Shown: positions 53,891 to 63,210 of the stretch, in pieces
Position numbering within the stretch: the stretch's first letter is position 1
How the letters are laid out: the number at the start of each line of letters is the position of its first letter
Assembly: GCF_014656355.1 (NCBI RefSeq)
Contig: NZ_BNCG01000002.1
Coordinates: 206,463 to 270,462, forward strand
DNA: 64,000 nucleotides
DNA from: Camelimonas fluminis
GTDB lineage: Bacteria > Pseudomonadota > Alphaproteobacteria > Rhizobiales > Beijerinckiaceae
Direction: 5' to 3'
Made by a program: the position numbers and the translations under genes
The notes under the pieces: model-generated
Seen by the model: only the letters and a program-made list of their open reading frames with translations
Database searches by the model: none
What the model was told of the DNA's origin: nothing

Positions 53891-55245
53891 CCGGCGGCTC
53901 ACGCCTGCCAACAGACGCCAGGCCAGACGACGGCTGCCAGAACGGCGGCTGGCGACGGGGCGCCTGCCCCAGCCTGGCGACGCCGATGCAGACCGGCGAT
54001 GGCCTGCTGGCCCGGCTGACGCCGCGCGACGGCGACCTCAGCATGGCGCAACTGGCCGCGCTGGCGGAAGCCGCGGCGCGTCATGGCAACGGCCTGATCG
54101 AAATCACCATGCGCGGCGCGGTGCAGATTCGCGGCCTGACGACGGCGAGCGCCGAAGCGCTGGCGATGGACGCAGCCGCCAGCGGCGTCATGGCCCGCCA
54201 GGGCCTCGCCGTGGACGTCAACGCGCTGGCGGGCGTCGACCCGCTGGAGCGCTGTGATCCACGGCCGCTGGCGGCGCGGATTGCTGGCGCGGTGAACGGC
54301 TCGGCGCTCGCGCCGCTGCTCGGTCCGAAAGTCTCGGTGACCGTGGACAGCGGCGGCCAGTTCGGCCTCTCGGCGCTGAAAGCCGATATCCGTCTGCTGG
54401 CGGTCGATGCGTCGCGCTGGGCGATGATGCTGAGCCTGGCCACCGGGACGCGTCGGGCGTTCCGCGGCGATGAAACGGCGATCGCCAGCGCGGCGCTGGA
54501 CATGCTGGCGGCGATCGCGGCGCTGGGGCCAGACGCCCGCATGCGCGACGTGGCGGCGGAGATCGCCGACGGGGTTTGCGCCGGGCTGGTTCCCGTCGAT
54601 CCGGTTCCGGCGCAACCCGCCATTATTCCGGTCGGCATTTTTCCGACAGTTCATGGCCCCGCCATCGGCCTGACGCCGCCGTTCGGCGCCACCGACAGCG
54701 TCGCCCTCAGGCAACTCGCGGCGGCGTTTCCGCAGGCGCCGGTCCGCTTCGCGCCGGAGCGCGGCCTGTTGTTGATGGGCCTCGATGCAGCCGCGCAGAC
54801 GCGTTTGCGGCAAATCGCCGACGATCTCGGCTTCATCCGCCGGGCCGACGATCTGCGGTTGCGGATTTCAGTCTGCGCCGGCGCGCCGCTTTGCGCCTCC
54901 GCCGCTGTCGCCACCCGCCCGCTGGCGGCGGACCTGGCGCGCGACCATAGGGCGACGCTGGACGCAGCCGTAGCGCCTGGCCAGCAATTGCACGTCTCCG
55001 GCTGCGGCAAGCGGTGCGGCGCGCCATCGCGCAACGTCACGCCGCTCGACATGCCCGTGGGCGCAGCCGTCGTGACAGGCGTATTCGCCAGTCATCCGCA
55101 CGCGGAGCGGGACAGGGCTCTCACCCTGGAAACTGCCTCCGCACATCTTTCACAATTGTCCCGGGTGCTTCATATCCTGGGCGCGCGCCACACCCGTGGC
55201 GACGCACCCGATCCGACGCCCGACGCTCTGAAAAACCGGCCATGA
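53887..55245 (+). CDS. cobG: Precorrin-3B synthase (CobG)
   Basis: The 452-residue enzyme of the nitrite/sulfite reductase fold hydroxylates precorrin-3A with O2, the step that defines the aerobic B12 route. RLTPRDGDLSMAQLAALAE starts the ferredoxin-reductase-like half. The [4Fe-4S] cysteines appear in SVCAGAPLCASAAVATRPL and VSGCGKRCGAPSRNV. The start is GTG 53887, overlapping the cobN stop by 4 bp. Its presence, with cobF, shows the pathway is oxygen-dependent. Confidence 0.94.
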   Translation: MTGGSRLPTDARPDDGCQNGGWRRGACPSLATPMQTGDGLLARLTPRDGDLSMAQLAALAEAAARHGNGLIEITMRGAVQIRGLTTASAEALAMDAAASGVMARQGLAVDVNALAGVDPLERCDPRPLAARIAGAVNGSALAPLLGPKVSVTVDSGGQFGLSALKADIRLLAVDASRWAMMLSLATGTRRAFRGDETAIASAALDMLAAIAALGPDARMRDVAAEIADGVCAGLVPVDPVPAQPAIIPVGIFPTVHGPAIGLTPPFGATDSVALRQLAAAFPQAPVRFAPERGLLLMGLDAAAQTRLRQIADDLGFIRRADDLRLRISVCAGAPLCASAAVATRPLAADLARDHRATLDAAVAPGQQLHVSGCGKRCGAPSRNVTPLDMPVGAAVVTGVFASHPHAERDRALTLETASAHLSQLSRVLHILGARHTRGDAPDPTPDALKNRP

Positions 55246-55871
55246 CCACCCAGACCTATATCAAGGATGGCGCCGCCATCTACGAACAGTCGTTCGCCAT
55301 TATCCGGCGCGAAGCGGACCTCACCCGTTTCAGCGGCGGCGAGGCCGACGTCGCGGTGCGGATGATCCACGCCTGCGGCGTGGTCGACGCGGCGCGGCAT
55401 TTCATCTTCTCCCCCGGCTTCGAGACGGCGGCCCGGGCCGCGCTGCAGAACGGCGCGCCCATCCTGTGCGACGCGGAAATGGTAGCGCACGGCGTCACCC
55501 GCGCCCGCCTGCCGGCAAGGAACGAGGTGATCTGCACCCTGCGCGATCCGCGCACGCCTGAGCTGGCGCAAAAGCTTGGCAACACCCGCTCGGCGGCGGC
55601 GCTTGAGCTGTGGCGCGACCGGCTGGAGGGGGCGGTGGTCGCCATCGGCAATGCGCCGACGGCGCTGTTTTATCTGCTGGACATGATCGACGCCGGCGCG
55701 CCGCGCCCGGCGGCGGTCATCGGCATGCCGGTGGGCTTCGTCGGCGCGGTGGAATCGAAAGCGGCGCTGGCGCAGCGCGCCGATCTGGCCTTCGCCACCG
55801 TGGCCGGGCGCATGGGCGGCAGCGCCATGACCGCCGCCGCCATCAACGCTCTGGCGAGGATCGGAATATGA
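55242..55871 (+). CDS. cobH: Precorrin-8X methylmutase (CobH)
   Basis: The 209-residue enzyme moves the C-11 methyl group to C-12, giving hydrogenobyrinic acid. His43 in MIHACGVVD matches the catalytic histidine of the family. GAPILCDAEMVAHGVTR, GNAPTALF and GMPVGFVGAVESK are further signatures. The ATG overlaps the cobG stop by 4 bp, and the stop overlaps cobI in the same way. Confidence 0.96.
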   Translation: MTTQTYIKDGAAIYEQSFAIIRREADLTRFSGGEADVAVRMIHACGVVDAARHFIFSPGFETAARAALQNGAPILCDAEMVAHGVTRARLPARNEVICTLRDPRTPELAQKLGNTRSAAALELWRDRLEGAVVAIGNAPTALFYLLDMIDAGAPRPAAVIGMPVGFVGAVESKAALAQRADLAFATVAGRMGGSAMTAAAINALARIGI

Positions 55872-56620
55872 AAGCGGGAACCATGAACGGAACGGCGAGC
55901 GGCCGCCTCACCGGCGTTGGCACCGGCCCCGGCGACCCGGAGCTGATGACCCTGAAGGCGGTGCGCGCCCTTGCCGCCGCCGACGTGGTGGCGCATTTCG
56001 CCAAGCGCGGGGCCGCCAGCAACGCCCGCGCCATCGCCCAGGCGCATCTGCGCCCGGAGGTGATCGAGCTGCCGCTGCTCTATCCGGTCACCACCGAGCT
56101 GCCGCACCGCAGCGACGCTTACCGGGACGCCATCACCGGTTTCTACGAGGAATCCGCCGCGGCCGTGGCGGCGCACCTCGACGCCGGCCGTTCGGTCTGC
56201 GTGCTGAGCGAGGGCGACCCGCTGTTCTACGGCTCCTACATGCACCTGCATGTGCGGCTGGCGACGCGCTACCCCACCGAGGTCATTCCCGGCATTACCG
56301 CCATGTCTGGCTGCTGGTCGGCGGTGGGCCTGCCGCTGGCCCAGGGCGAGGACGTGCTGATGGTGCTGCCTGGCACCATGGAGGAAGCGGAGCTGGCGCG
56401 CCGCCTCGCCGACGCCGACGCGGCGGTGATCATGAAGGTTGGCCGCAACCTCGGCCGCATCCGCCGCGCGCTGGCCCAGGCCGGGCGGCTGGAGGGCGCG
56501 ATTTATGTGGAGCGCGGCACCATGGACGCCGGCCGCACCCTGCCGCTGTGCGAGGTTGCCGGCGACGCCGCGCCCTATCTGTCGCTGGTGCTGACGCCAG
56601 GCTGGAGCGCCCGGCCATGA
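55868..56620 (+). CDS. cobI: Precorrin-2 C(20)-methyltransferase (CobI)
   Basis: The 250-residue SAM-dependent methyltransferase of the tetrapyrrole methylase fold has GVGTGPGDPELMTLKAVRAL near the start, VLSEGDPLFYGSYMHLHVRL in the middle and VIPGITAMSGCWSAVGLPL, the set typical of CobI. ATG 55868 overlaps the cobH stop (ATGA); a second in-frame ATG at 55883 with GGGAA before it is an alternative. The stop overlaps cobJ by 4 bp. Confidence 0.95.
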   Translation: MKAGTMNGTASGRLTGVGTGPGDPELMTLKAVRALAAADVVAHFAKRGAASNARAIAQAHLRPEVIELPLLYPVTTELPHRSDAYRDAITGFYEESAAAVAAHLDAGRSVCVLSEGDPLFYGSYMHLHVRLATRYPTEVIPGITAMSGCWSAVGLPLAQGEDVLMVLPGTMEEAELARRLADADAAVIMKVGRNLGRIRRALAQAGRLEGAIYVERGTMDAGRTLPLCEVAGDAAPYLSLVLTPGWSARP

Positions 56621-57468
56621 GCGGCGACGCTTCCCGTAACGGCGTTGCTTTCACCGGCCGCCTCACCGTCATCGGCCTCGGCCCGGGCAGTCCGGAGCAG
56701 ATGACACCTGAGGCGCGCAACGCGGTGGAGCGGGCGACGGATTTCTTCGGCTATTTTCCTTATGTGGAGCGGTTGACGCTCGGCCCGCACCAGCGCCGCC
56801 ACGCCTCTGACAATCGCGAGGAGCTGGCCCGCGCCAAAGCAGCGCTGGCCTTGGCCATGGACGGCCGCGAGGTGGCGGTGGTCTCCGGCGGCGACGCTGG
56901 CGTGTTCGCCATGGCGGCTGCGATCTGTGAGGCCATCGATCACGGCCCGGCGGAATGGCGGGCGTTGGACATCGCCATCGTGCCCGGCGTCGCCGCCATG
57001 CTGGCGATGGCCGCCTGCGTCGGCGCGCCGCTCGGCCATGATTTCTGCGCCATCTCCCTGTCGGACAATCTGAAGCCGTGGGAGCTGATCGCGGCCCGGC
57101 TGCGCGCCGTGGCCGGCGCCGGCCTGGTCATCGCCCTGTACAACCCGGTGAGCAAGGCGCGCCCGTGGCAACTGGGCCAGGCTTTCGACATCCTGCGCGA
57201 CATCCTGCCGGCGCGGACGCCCGTCGTGTTCGGCCGCGCCGCCGGCCGGCCCGACGAGCGGGTGGCGATCGTCCCGCTGGCCGAGGCCCGGTCCGACATG
57301 GCCGACATGGCCACCTGCATCATCATCGGCTCGCCCGAAACGCGGTTGATCACCCGCGACGGCCGGGCGCCGCTGGTCTATGCGCCGCGCTCTGCGACGG
57401 GCGCAGGCCCGGATGTCACCCAAGGTTCGCTGTCAGAAGGTTCGCTGCCGCAGGGCTCGCCGTCATGA
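56617..57468 (+). CDS. cobJ: Precorrin-3B C(17)-methyltransferase (CobJ)
   Basis: The 283-residue tetrapyrrole methylase performs ring contraction and C-17 methylation. GLGPGSPEQMTPEARNAVE, VVSGGDAGVFAMAAAICEA, IVPGVAAMLAMAACVGAPLG and LYNPVSKARPWQL are typical. The ATG overlaps the cobI stop by 4 bp. The last 25 or so residues (GSLSEGSLPQGSPS and before) are low-complexity, and the 3' 91 bp overlap the end of cobK on the other strand, so the tail may be constrained by that overlap. Confidence 0.95.
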   Translation: MSGDASRNGVAFTGRLTVIGLGPGSPEQMTPEARNAVERATDFFGYFPYVERLTLGPHQRRHASDNREELARAKAALALAMDGREVAVVSGGDAGVFAMAAAICEAIDHGPAEWRALDIAIVPGVAAMLAMAACVGAPLGHDFCAISLSDNLKPWELIAARLRAVAGAGLVIALYNPVSKARPWQLGQAFDILRDILPARTPVVFGRAAGRPDERVAIVPLAEARSDMADMATCIIIGSPETRLITRDGRAPLVYAPRSATGAGPDVTQGSLSEGSLPQGSPS

Positions 57469-58250
57469 GCATGGCCGGCCATGCGCCCCAGCCAGATCTG
57501 CCGCAGCCATGCCAGAGCTTCAGCGGAGGACGGCGTCGTGAGACCGCCGCCGGGCGACGCTGGACGGTCGACCATGACAACCGGCACGCCGAGCGCCCGC
57601 GCCGCCGCCAGCTTGGCTGCGGCGTCGTCGCCGCCACTGTTCTTGGTCACCAGCAGGTCGATGCGATGGTCGATGAGCAATTGCTTTTCGTCGTCCAGAC
57701 TGAACGGACCGCGCGCCTGCAGCCAGGCGACATGGGGCAGGCGCACGCCGGCGTCGGCCGCCTCGATGGTGCGGGCCAGATAGGCGTGTTGCGGCGCGGC
57801 CATGAAGGCGGCGAGGTTCTGCCGGCCGATGGTGAGGAACACCCGGCGCGGGACTTCGCCAAGGGCCGCGACGGCTGCTGTGATGTCGGCCACATGGCGC
57901 CAGTCATCGCCGGGCCCGGGGGCCCAGGCCGGGCGGACCAGCCGCAACAGCGGCGTTCCGGTCAACGCTGCGGCCTCGACGGCGTTGGCCGCCATGCGCG
58001 CGGCGAAGGGATGGGTGGCGTTGACGATACAGGCGACGCGCTGATCGCGGATGAACGCCGCCAGCCCGCCGACCCCGCCGAAACCACCGACGCGCTGGTT
58101 CACGGCGACGGGGCCGGCCAGCGGCGGCGGCGGGTTGCGGGTGCGGCCGGCGAGCGACAGCGTCACGCTGAGCGGCAGATCCGTCTGTGTCTGCAAGGCG
58201 CGCATCAGGGCGCGAGCGTCGGCGGCGCCGCCCAATATCAGAACATGCAT
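57378..58250 (-). CDS. cobK: Precorrin-6A reductase (CobK)
   Basis: The 290-residue NADPH-dependent reductase starts MHVLILGGAADARALMRAL and contains ACIVNATHPFAARMAANAVEA, RVFLTIGRQNLAAF and LLVTKNSGGDDAAAKLAAARALGVPVVMV, typical of CobK/CbiJ. It is longer than usual through a C-terminal tail that lies within the overlap with cobJ. An in-frame ATG at 58277 would add nine residues. It is the only gene of the cob cluster on the minus strand, so it needs its own promoter, probably inside cobL. Confidence 0.93.
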   Translation of the reverse strand: MHVLILGGAADARALMRALQTQTDLPLSVTLSLAGRTRNPPPPLAGPVAVNQRVGGFGGVGGLAAFIRDQRVACIVNATHPFAARMAANAVEAAALTGTPLLRLVRPAWAPGPGDDWRHVADITAAVAALGEVPRRVFLTIGRQNLAAFMAAPQHAYLARTIEAADAGVRLPHVAWLQARGPFSLDDEKQLLIDHRIDLLVTKNSGGDDAAAKLAAARALGVPVVMVDRPASPGGGLTTPSSAEALAWLRQIWLGRMAGHAHDGEPCGSEPSDSEPWVTSGPAPVAERGA

Positions 58251-58278
58251 CGGGGCGTCGGGCTGGCTGGAGGTCATG

Positions 58279-59652
58279 ATGGCGTCCAGTAACGACGGGC
58301 GGGCAGAAGTTGCAAGCGCCGCCGGCGCCATCAGCGGCGCAAGCATCGTCAGCGTCGCAAGCATCATGGACGCGTCAGGTCAGCACGCCCCCCGCCCCTG
58401 GCTGCATGTGGTCGGGCTTGGCGAGGATGGGCTGGATGGCCTCGGCGCCGGCGCCCGCCGGGCCATCAGCGACGCCCAGGCGGTGTTCGGCGGCCACCGC
58501 CATCTGGAGCTGGCGGCGGCGGCGATCACCGGCGAAGCCTGCCCATGGCCGACGCCATTCGACGCGGGCCTCGCCGCCGTGATGGCGCGACGCGGCGCGC
58601 CGGTGTGCGTGCTCGCCTCCGGCGACCCCATGCATTACGGCGTTGGCGTCACCCTCGCCCGCCACGTGCCCATCGCCGAAATGAAGGTGTGGCCAGCGCC
58701 GTCGTCGTTCAGCCTCGCCGCCGCGCGACTTGGCTGGGCGCTGCAGGACGTGACCCTGCTCTCGCTGCATGGCCGCGACGAAGACGCGCTGCGCGCCCAT
58801 CTGTTTCCAGGAATGCGGCTGCTGGTTCTGACCAGCGACGGCGCGGCGCCGGCCCGGCTGGCGCGGATGCTGGATGATTCAGGCTTCGGAGCTTCCGGCG
58901 CGTGGGTGCTGGAAGCGCTGGGCGGTTCCCGAGAGCGGGCCACGGCGACCACAGCCGGGGCCATGGGCGACGCGCTGTTCGATCCGCTGAACGTGCTGGC
59001 GCTGGAGTTGCGCGCGACGGAACGTTCCGGCGCAGCGGACGGCGTTTCAGCTGAACAGCACGCCTCGCCAAAGACGTCGGAAGCACAGCCCGCGCCGCTG
59101 GGCTCCGGGCTCGATGACAGTTTCTTCGATCACGACGGCCAGATCACCAAGCGCGAGGTGCGCGCCGTCACTTTGGCCGCCCTGGCGCCGCTGCCAGGGC
59201 AACTGCTGTGGGACGTCGGCGCCGGCTCCGGTTCGATCGGCATCGAATGGCTGCGGCTGTCGCCAGCCATGCGCGCCATCGCCATCGAGCAGGACGCCGC
59301 GCGGGCCGAACGCGCCCGCGCCAATGCGGCGCGTCTCGGCGTCCCCCGCCTCGACCTGCGCGCCGGCGCGGCCCCGGAGGCTTTCGCTGGTCTGCCGCAG
59401 CCGGACGCCATTTTCATTGGCGGCGGCGCCCGTGAAGCCGTCGTGGACGCCGCCCGCGCCGCGCTGAAGCCCGGTGGTCGGCTGGTGATCAATGCGGTGA
59501 CGCTGGAAACCCAGGCGCTGCTCACGACCATGCGCCAGCGCCATGGCGGCGACCTGATCTCGCTGGCGGTGGCTCGCGCCGCGCCGGTTGGCGGCCTGAC
59601 CGGCTGGCGCGTCGCCATGCCAATCGTGCAATGGCGCTGGAGCAAGCCATGA
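58279..59652 (+). CDS. cobL: Precorrin-6Y C5,15-methyltransferase (decarboxylating), CbiE-CbiT fusion (CobL)
   Basis: The 457-residue fusion methylates C-5 and C-15 and removes the C-12 acetate carboxyl. The N-terminal CbiE half begins around LHVVGLGEDGLDGLGAGARRA and has VLASGDPMHYGVGVTLARHV. The C-terminal CbiT half has the SAM site LLWDVGAGSGSIGIEWLRL and AIFIGGGAREAVVDAARAAL. The start is uncertain: ATG 58279 has GGAGG 6 bp upstream, while ATG 58366 gives the usual N-terminus but no ribosome site. The 5' end lies next to the divergent cobK start. The stop overlaps cobE. Confidence 0.93.
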   Translation: MASSNDGRAEVASAAGAISGASIVSVASIMDASGQHAPRPWLHVVGLGEDGLDGLGAGARRAISDAQAVFGGHRHLELAAAAITGEACPWPTPFDAGLAAVMARRGAPVCVLASGDPMHYGVGVTLARHVPIAEMKVWPAPSSFSLAAARLGWALQDVTLLSLHGRDEDALRAHLFPGMRLLVLTSDGAAPARLARMLDDSGFGASGAWVLEALGGSRERATATTAGAMGDALFDPLNVLALELRATERSGAADGVSAEQHASPKTSEAQPAPLGSGLDDSFFDHDGQITKREVRAVTLAALAPLPGQLLWDVGAGSGSIGIEWLRLSPAMRAIAIEQDAARAERARANAARLGVPRLDLRAGAAPEAFAGLPQPDAIFIGGGAREAVVDAARAALKPGGRLVINAVTLETQALLTTMRQRHGGDLISLAVARAAPVGGLTGWRVAMPIVQWRWSKP

Positions 59653-60164
59653 GCGCGCGTGAACCCACGGAGCATAACGTCGCCTGCATCGCCAGCGTCT
59701 GTATTGCGGGCCTGGGCTGCCGCGCCTCGGCCAGCGTCGACGATATTCTGGCTGTGATCGGTCAGGCGCTGACGCGCGACAGCCTGCAAGCAGCGGATCT
59801 CAGCGCCCTCGCCTGCATCCCGGCCAGGGCGGACCATCCGGCCATCCAGGCGGCGGCGACCCGGCTCGGACTGCCGCTTGTCGTCGCCGACCCGGCCGCG
59901 CTGGCGGCGATGGCCGGCGCCTGCCTCACCCGCTCGGGCGCGTCGCTGGCCGCCACTGGCCTGCCCTCGGCCAGCGAGGCGGCGGCCCTCGCCGTCGCCG
60001 GGCCAGACGGCGCCCGTCTGCTCGGCCCGCGCAGCGCCAGCCCCACGGCCACCTGCGCCATCGCCGTGAATGACGCGAAATCACAGGGCGCACCGGCAGT
60101 GCGCGTGCAGTTCAGCAACACATCATTGATTCTAAAAACATTTGACCATCTGGATCAGCAATGA
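59649..60164 (+). CDS. cobE: CobE/CbiG C-terminal domain-type cobalamin synthesis protein
   Basis: The 171-residue protein carries a CbiG C-terminal-like domain in its first 130 residues ([60 protein letters not shown]). CobE is required for aerobic B12 synthesis in Pseudomonas denitrificans, but its exact role is unclear. The last 30 residues are a short extra tail. The ATG overlaps the cobL stop, and the stop overlaps cobM (ATGA). Confidence 0.88.
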   Translation: MSAREPTEHNVACIASVCIAGLGCRASASVDDILAVIGQALTRDSLQAADLSALACIPARADHPAIQAAATRLGLPLVVADPAALAAMAGACLTRSGASLAATGLPSASEAAALAVAGPDGARLLGPRSASPTATCAIAVNDAKSQGAPAVRVQFSNTSLILKTFDHLDQQ

Positions 60165-60970
60165 CCGTCCACTTCATTGGCGCCGGGCCTGGCGCCGCCG
60201 ATCTCATCACCGTTCGCGGACGCGACCTGCTGGGGCGCTGCCAGGTTTGCCTGTACGCCGGCTCCATCGTGCCGGCGGAACTGCTGCAATATTGCCCGCC
60301 GGAGGCGCGGCTGGTCGACACGGCGCCACTGTCGCTGGATGAGATTGAGGAAGAATACATCGCCGCCACGGCGCACGGCCAGGATGTGGCCCGGCTGCAT
60401 TCCGGCGATCTGTCGATCTGGAGCGCCGTGGCCGAGCAGACGCGCCGGCTCGACCGGCTGGGCATCGCCTGGACGATGACGCCGGGGGTGCCGGCCTTTG
60501 CCGGGGCCGCCGCCGCCCTGGGGCGCGAGCTGACCATTCCGGCCATCGCCCAGTCGCTGGTGCTGACCCGGGTTTCCGGCCGCGCCTCGCCGATGCCGGC
60601 GGGCGAAACCCTGACTGGCTTCGGCCAGACCGGGGCCACCCTGGCGATTCATCTGGCCATCCACGCCCTCGACCAGATCATCGCCGAACTGACGCCGCTG
60701 TACGGGCCGACGTGCCCGGTCGCTGTGGTGGTGCGGGCCACCTGCCCGGATGAGCGCGTCATTCGCGGAACCCTGGCCGATATCGCCGGACGGATGGCCG
60801 AGGCGCCGGCGGAGCGCACCGCGCTGGTGTTCGTCGGCCCCGGCCTCGCCGCCGTCGGTTTTCAGGAAAGCGCCCTGTATGACGTGGATTACCAGCGCCG
60901 TTTTCGCGGCCGGGACGCCCATAACCAGCCGCTGGCGCGGCGCGAGGTGGAAAGCGGTGAGCCGTCATGA
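60161..60970 (+). CDS. cobM: Precorrin-4 C(11)-methyltransferase (CobM)
   Basis: The 269-residue tetrapyrrole methylase starts [24 protein letters not shown] and contains [56 protein letters not shown] and [19 protein letters not shown], all characteristic of CobM/CbiF. It is joined to cobE and cobA by 4-bp overlaps. Confidence 0.96.
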   Translation: MTVHFIGAGPGAADLITVRGRDLLGRCQVCLYAGSIVPAELLQYCPPEARLVDTAPLSLDEIEEEYIAATAHGQDVARLHSGDLSIWSAVAEQTRRLDRLGIAWTMTPGVPAFAGAAAALGRELTIPAIAQSLVLTRVSGRASPMPAGETLTGFGQTGATLAIHLAIHALDQIIAELTPLYGPTCPVAVVVRATCPDERVIRGTLADIAGRMAEAPAERTALVFVGPGLAAVGFQESALYDVDYQRRFRGRDAHNQPLARREVESGEPS

Positions 60971-61839
60971 GCGCTGACCGTCCCATGTCGCCCGGTCAAA
61001 CCGGCGAAAGCCTCCCCGCCCTGGCGGCGGAAGCCCTGATGCGCCTGGCTCATGCGCCGTTGCCAATGGCCGAAGCCAGCGGCTTCGCTCCTGGCGAGGT
61101 GTGGCTGGCCGGCGCCGGCCCCGGCTCGCTGGAATGCCTGACGCTGGGCGTCATTGCGGCGCTGGCGAAGGCCGACGCCGTGGTTTACGACGCTTTGGTC
61201 AACCCGGACCTGCTGCTGGCGGCGCCGGAGGCCGAGAAGCACTACGTCGGCAAGCGCGCCGGCGTGCGCTCGGCGGCGCAGACTGACATCAACGCCCTGC
61301 TCATCCGCCTTGCCGGCGAAGGCAAACGGGTGCTGCGGCTCAAGGGCGGCGATCCCAACGTATTCGGCCGCGGCGGCGAGGAAGCGCGGGCCCTGGCTGG
61401 CGCGGGCGTGCCGTTCCGGTTCCTGCCTGGCCTCACCTCCGGGCTGGCGGCTCTGGCCGGCGCCGGCATTCCGGCGACGCTGCGCGGCGTCAGCCAGGCG
61501 ATCACCCTGGCAACAGGCCATGCGGCCGAGCCGCCGGTTCCTGGCGAGGGCCCGGACTGGGCGGCGCTGGCGAAGACCGGCCAGCCCATTGTCATCTATA
61601 TGGGGCTGGGCAATCTGCCGCTGATCCGCGACCAGTTGCTGGCCGGCGGCCTGCCGGCGCGTACTCCGGCGGCGGTGATCCACGCCGCCTCGACGCCTGA
61701 GGAGAAGGTGCTGGTTTCGGACGTGGCGGGCATCGTCGAGGCGACGCGGCGCGACAACATCAAATCGCCGGCGCTGATCGTCATCGGCGAGATCGTCGCC
61801 TGGCGAAATGGCGCGACGCCCGCCGGAGCAGCCCCATGA
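60967..61839 (+). CDS. cobA: Uroporphyrinogen-III C-methyltransferase (CobA, SUMT)
   Basis: The 290-residue enzyme makes precorrin-2, the entry point of the pathway. [53 protein letters not shown] and [20 protein letters not shown] are SUMT signatures. It has about 37 extra residues before the core. It has no CysG-type siroheme domain, so it is dedicated to methylation. The ATG overlaps the cobM stop and the stop overlaps cobB. Confidence 0.95.
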   Translation: MSADRPMSPGQTGESLPALAAEALMRLAHAPLPMAEASGFAPGEVWLAGAGPGSLECLTLGVIAALAKADAVVYDALVNPDLLLAAPEAEKHYVGKRAGVRSAAQTDINALLIRLAGEGKRVLRLKGGDPNVFGRGGEEARALAGAGVPFRFLPGLTSGLAALAGAGIPATLRGVSQAITLATGHAAEPPVPGEGPDWAALAKTGQPIVIYMGLGNLPLIRDQLLAGGLPARTPAAVIHAASTPEEKVLVSDVAGIVEATRRDNIKSPALIVIGEIVAWRNGATPAGAAP

Positions 61840-63203
61840 GGCAGGGTGTGCGTCCCCCTGGCCAGCCGCGCGGCCTCATCGTCGGCGCAGCCCGCTCCGG
61901 CTCCGGCAAGACCAGCGTCGCCATCGGCCTGTTGCGCGCCCTGAAACGGCGTGGCCTGAACGTGCGCGCCGCCAAATCGGGACCGGATTATATCGATCCG
62001 GAATTCCATCGCGCCGCCACCGGCCACCCCGGCGTCAATCTGGACAGCTGGGCCATGGAGCCCGTGCTGCTGCGCGACCTGCTGGCCCGCCAGGGCGACG
62101 GCGCCGATCTGGTGATCGTGGAAAGCGCCATGGGCCTATTCGACGGCGTCGACGCTGCCCCCGGCCGCAGCGGCGCGGCGGCCGATCTGGCCCGCATCTA
62201 CGGCCTGCCGACCCTGCTGGTGCTGGACATTTCCGGCCAGTCGCAGACCGCCGGCGCCATCGCCCATGGTTTCGCCACCCATGATCCCGCCGTGCGCATC
62301 GGCGGCGTCGTGCTCAACCAGGTCGCCAGCGAGCGGCACGAAGCCGTGGTTCGCCCGGCCATCGAGCGGCTGGGCCTGCCGGTGGTCGGCGTCATCCGTC
62401 GCAACCCGGAGATCAGCCTGCCGGAACGGCATCTGGGCCTGGTGCAGGCGGGCGAGCACACCGCTCTGGAAGCCTTCATCGACCAGATGGCCGACGTGAT
62501 CGAGGCTTCCGTCGATCTGGACGCGGTGCTGGCGCTGGCGGGGCCCATCGCCACCGGAGATAGGGAAGCGCCCCCCTCCTGGCTGCCGCAGGCTGCCTCC
62601 TCGCTGCCGCCGCCTGGCCAACGCATCGCCATCGCCCGTGACGCCGCCTTCTCCTTCATCTACCCGCATGTGTTGCAGGGCTGGCGCGACGCCGGCGCGG
62701 ACATCGCGCTGTTCTCGCCGCTGGCCGACGAGGCGCCAGACGCCGCCAGCGACGTCTGCTGGCTGCCCGGCGGCTATCCAGAGCTGCACGCCGGCCGGCT
62801 GGCCGCCGCGAGCCGTTTCATGGACGGGCTGCGCCGCTTCGCCGAAACCCGACCGGTGCATGGCGAGTGCGGCGGCTACATGGTGCTGGGCGCGGCGCTG
62901 GAGGACGCCGGGGGCGTCACCCACCCGATGGCCGGCCTGCTCGGCCACGTCACCAGCTACGCCAGGCGGCGGATGAACCTGGGCTATCGCGAGGCGCGGC
63001 TGCTCGCCGACAGTCCCGTCGGCGCGGCGGGCGACGTCATTCGCGGCCACGAGTTCCACTATTCCCGCCTGGTGAGCGCCGGCGACGACGCGCCGCTGGC
63101 GCAGCTGGCTGACTCCCAGGGGCGCGATCTTGGCCCCTCCGGCGGGCGGCGCGGCCATGTCACCGGCTGCTACTTCCACGCCATCGCCCGCCACAGTGTT
63201 TGA
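61836..63203 (+). CDS. cobB: Hydrogenobyrinic acid a,c-diamide synthase (CobB)
   Basis: The 455-residue glutamine amidotransferase amidates the a and c side chains. The N-terminal P-loop is GAARSGSGKTSVAIGLLRAL, followed by KSGPDYIDPEFH and VVESAMGLFDGV-like VESAMGLFDGVDAA. The C-terminal GATase domain has the nucleophile Cys345 in HGECGGYMVLG and the histidine in RGHEFHYSRL. The ATG overlaps the cobA stop by 4 bp, and cobF follows after 7 bp. Confidence 0.95.
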   Translation: MRQGVRPPGQPRGLIVGAARSGSGKTSVAIGLLRALKRRGLNVRAAKSGPDYIDPEFHRAATGHPGVNLDSWAMEPVLLRDLLARQGDGADLVIVESAMGLFDGVDAAPGRSGAAADLARIYGLPTLLVLDISGQSQTAGAIAHGFATHDPAVRIGGVVLNQVASERHEAVVRPAIERLGLPVVGVIRRNPEISLPERHLGLVQAGEHTALEAFIDQMADVIEASVDLDAVLALAGPIATGDREAPPSWLPQAASSLPPPGQRIAIARDAAFSFIYPHVLQGWRDAGADIALFSPLADEAPDAASDVCWLPGGYPELHAGRLAAASRFMDGLRRFAETRPVHGECGGYMVLGAALEDAGGVTHPMAGLLGHVTSYARRRMNLGYREARLLADSPVGAAGDVIRGHEFHYSRLVSAGDDAPLAQLADSQGRDLGPSGGRRGHVTGCYFHAIARHSV

Positions 63204-63210
63204 GACTGCC

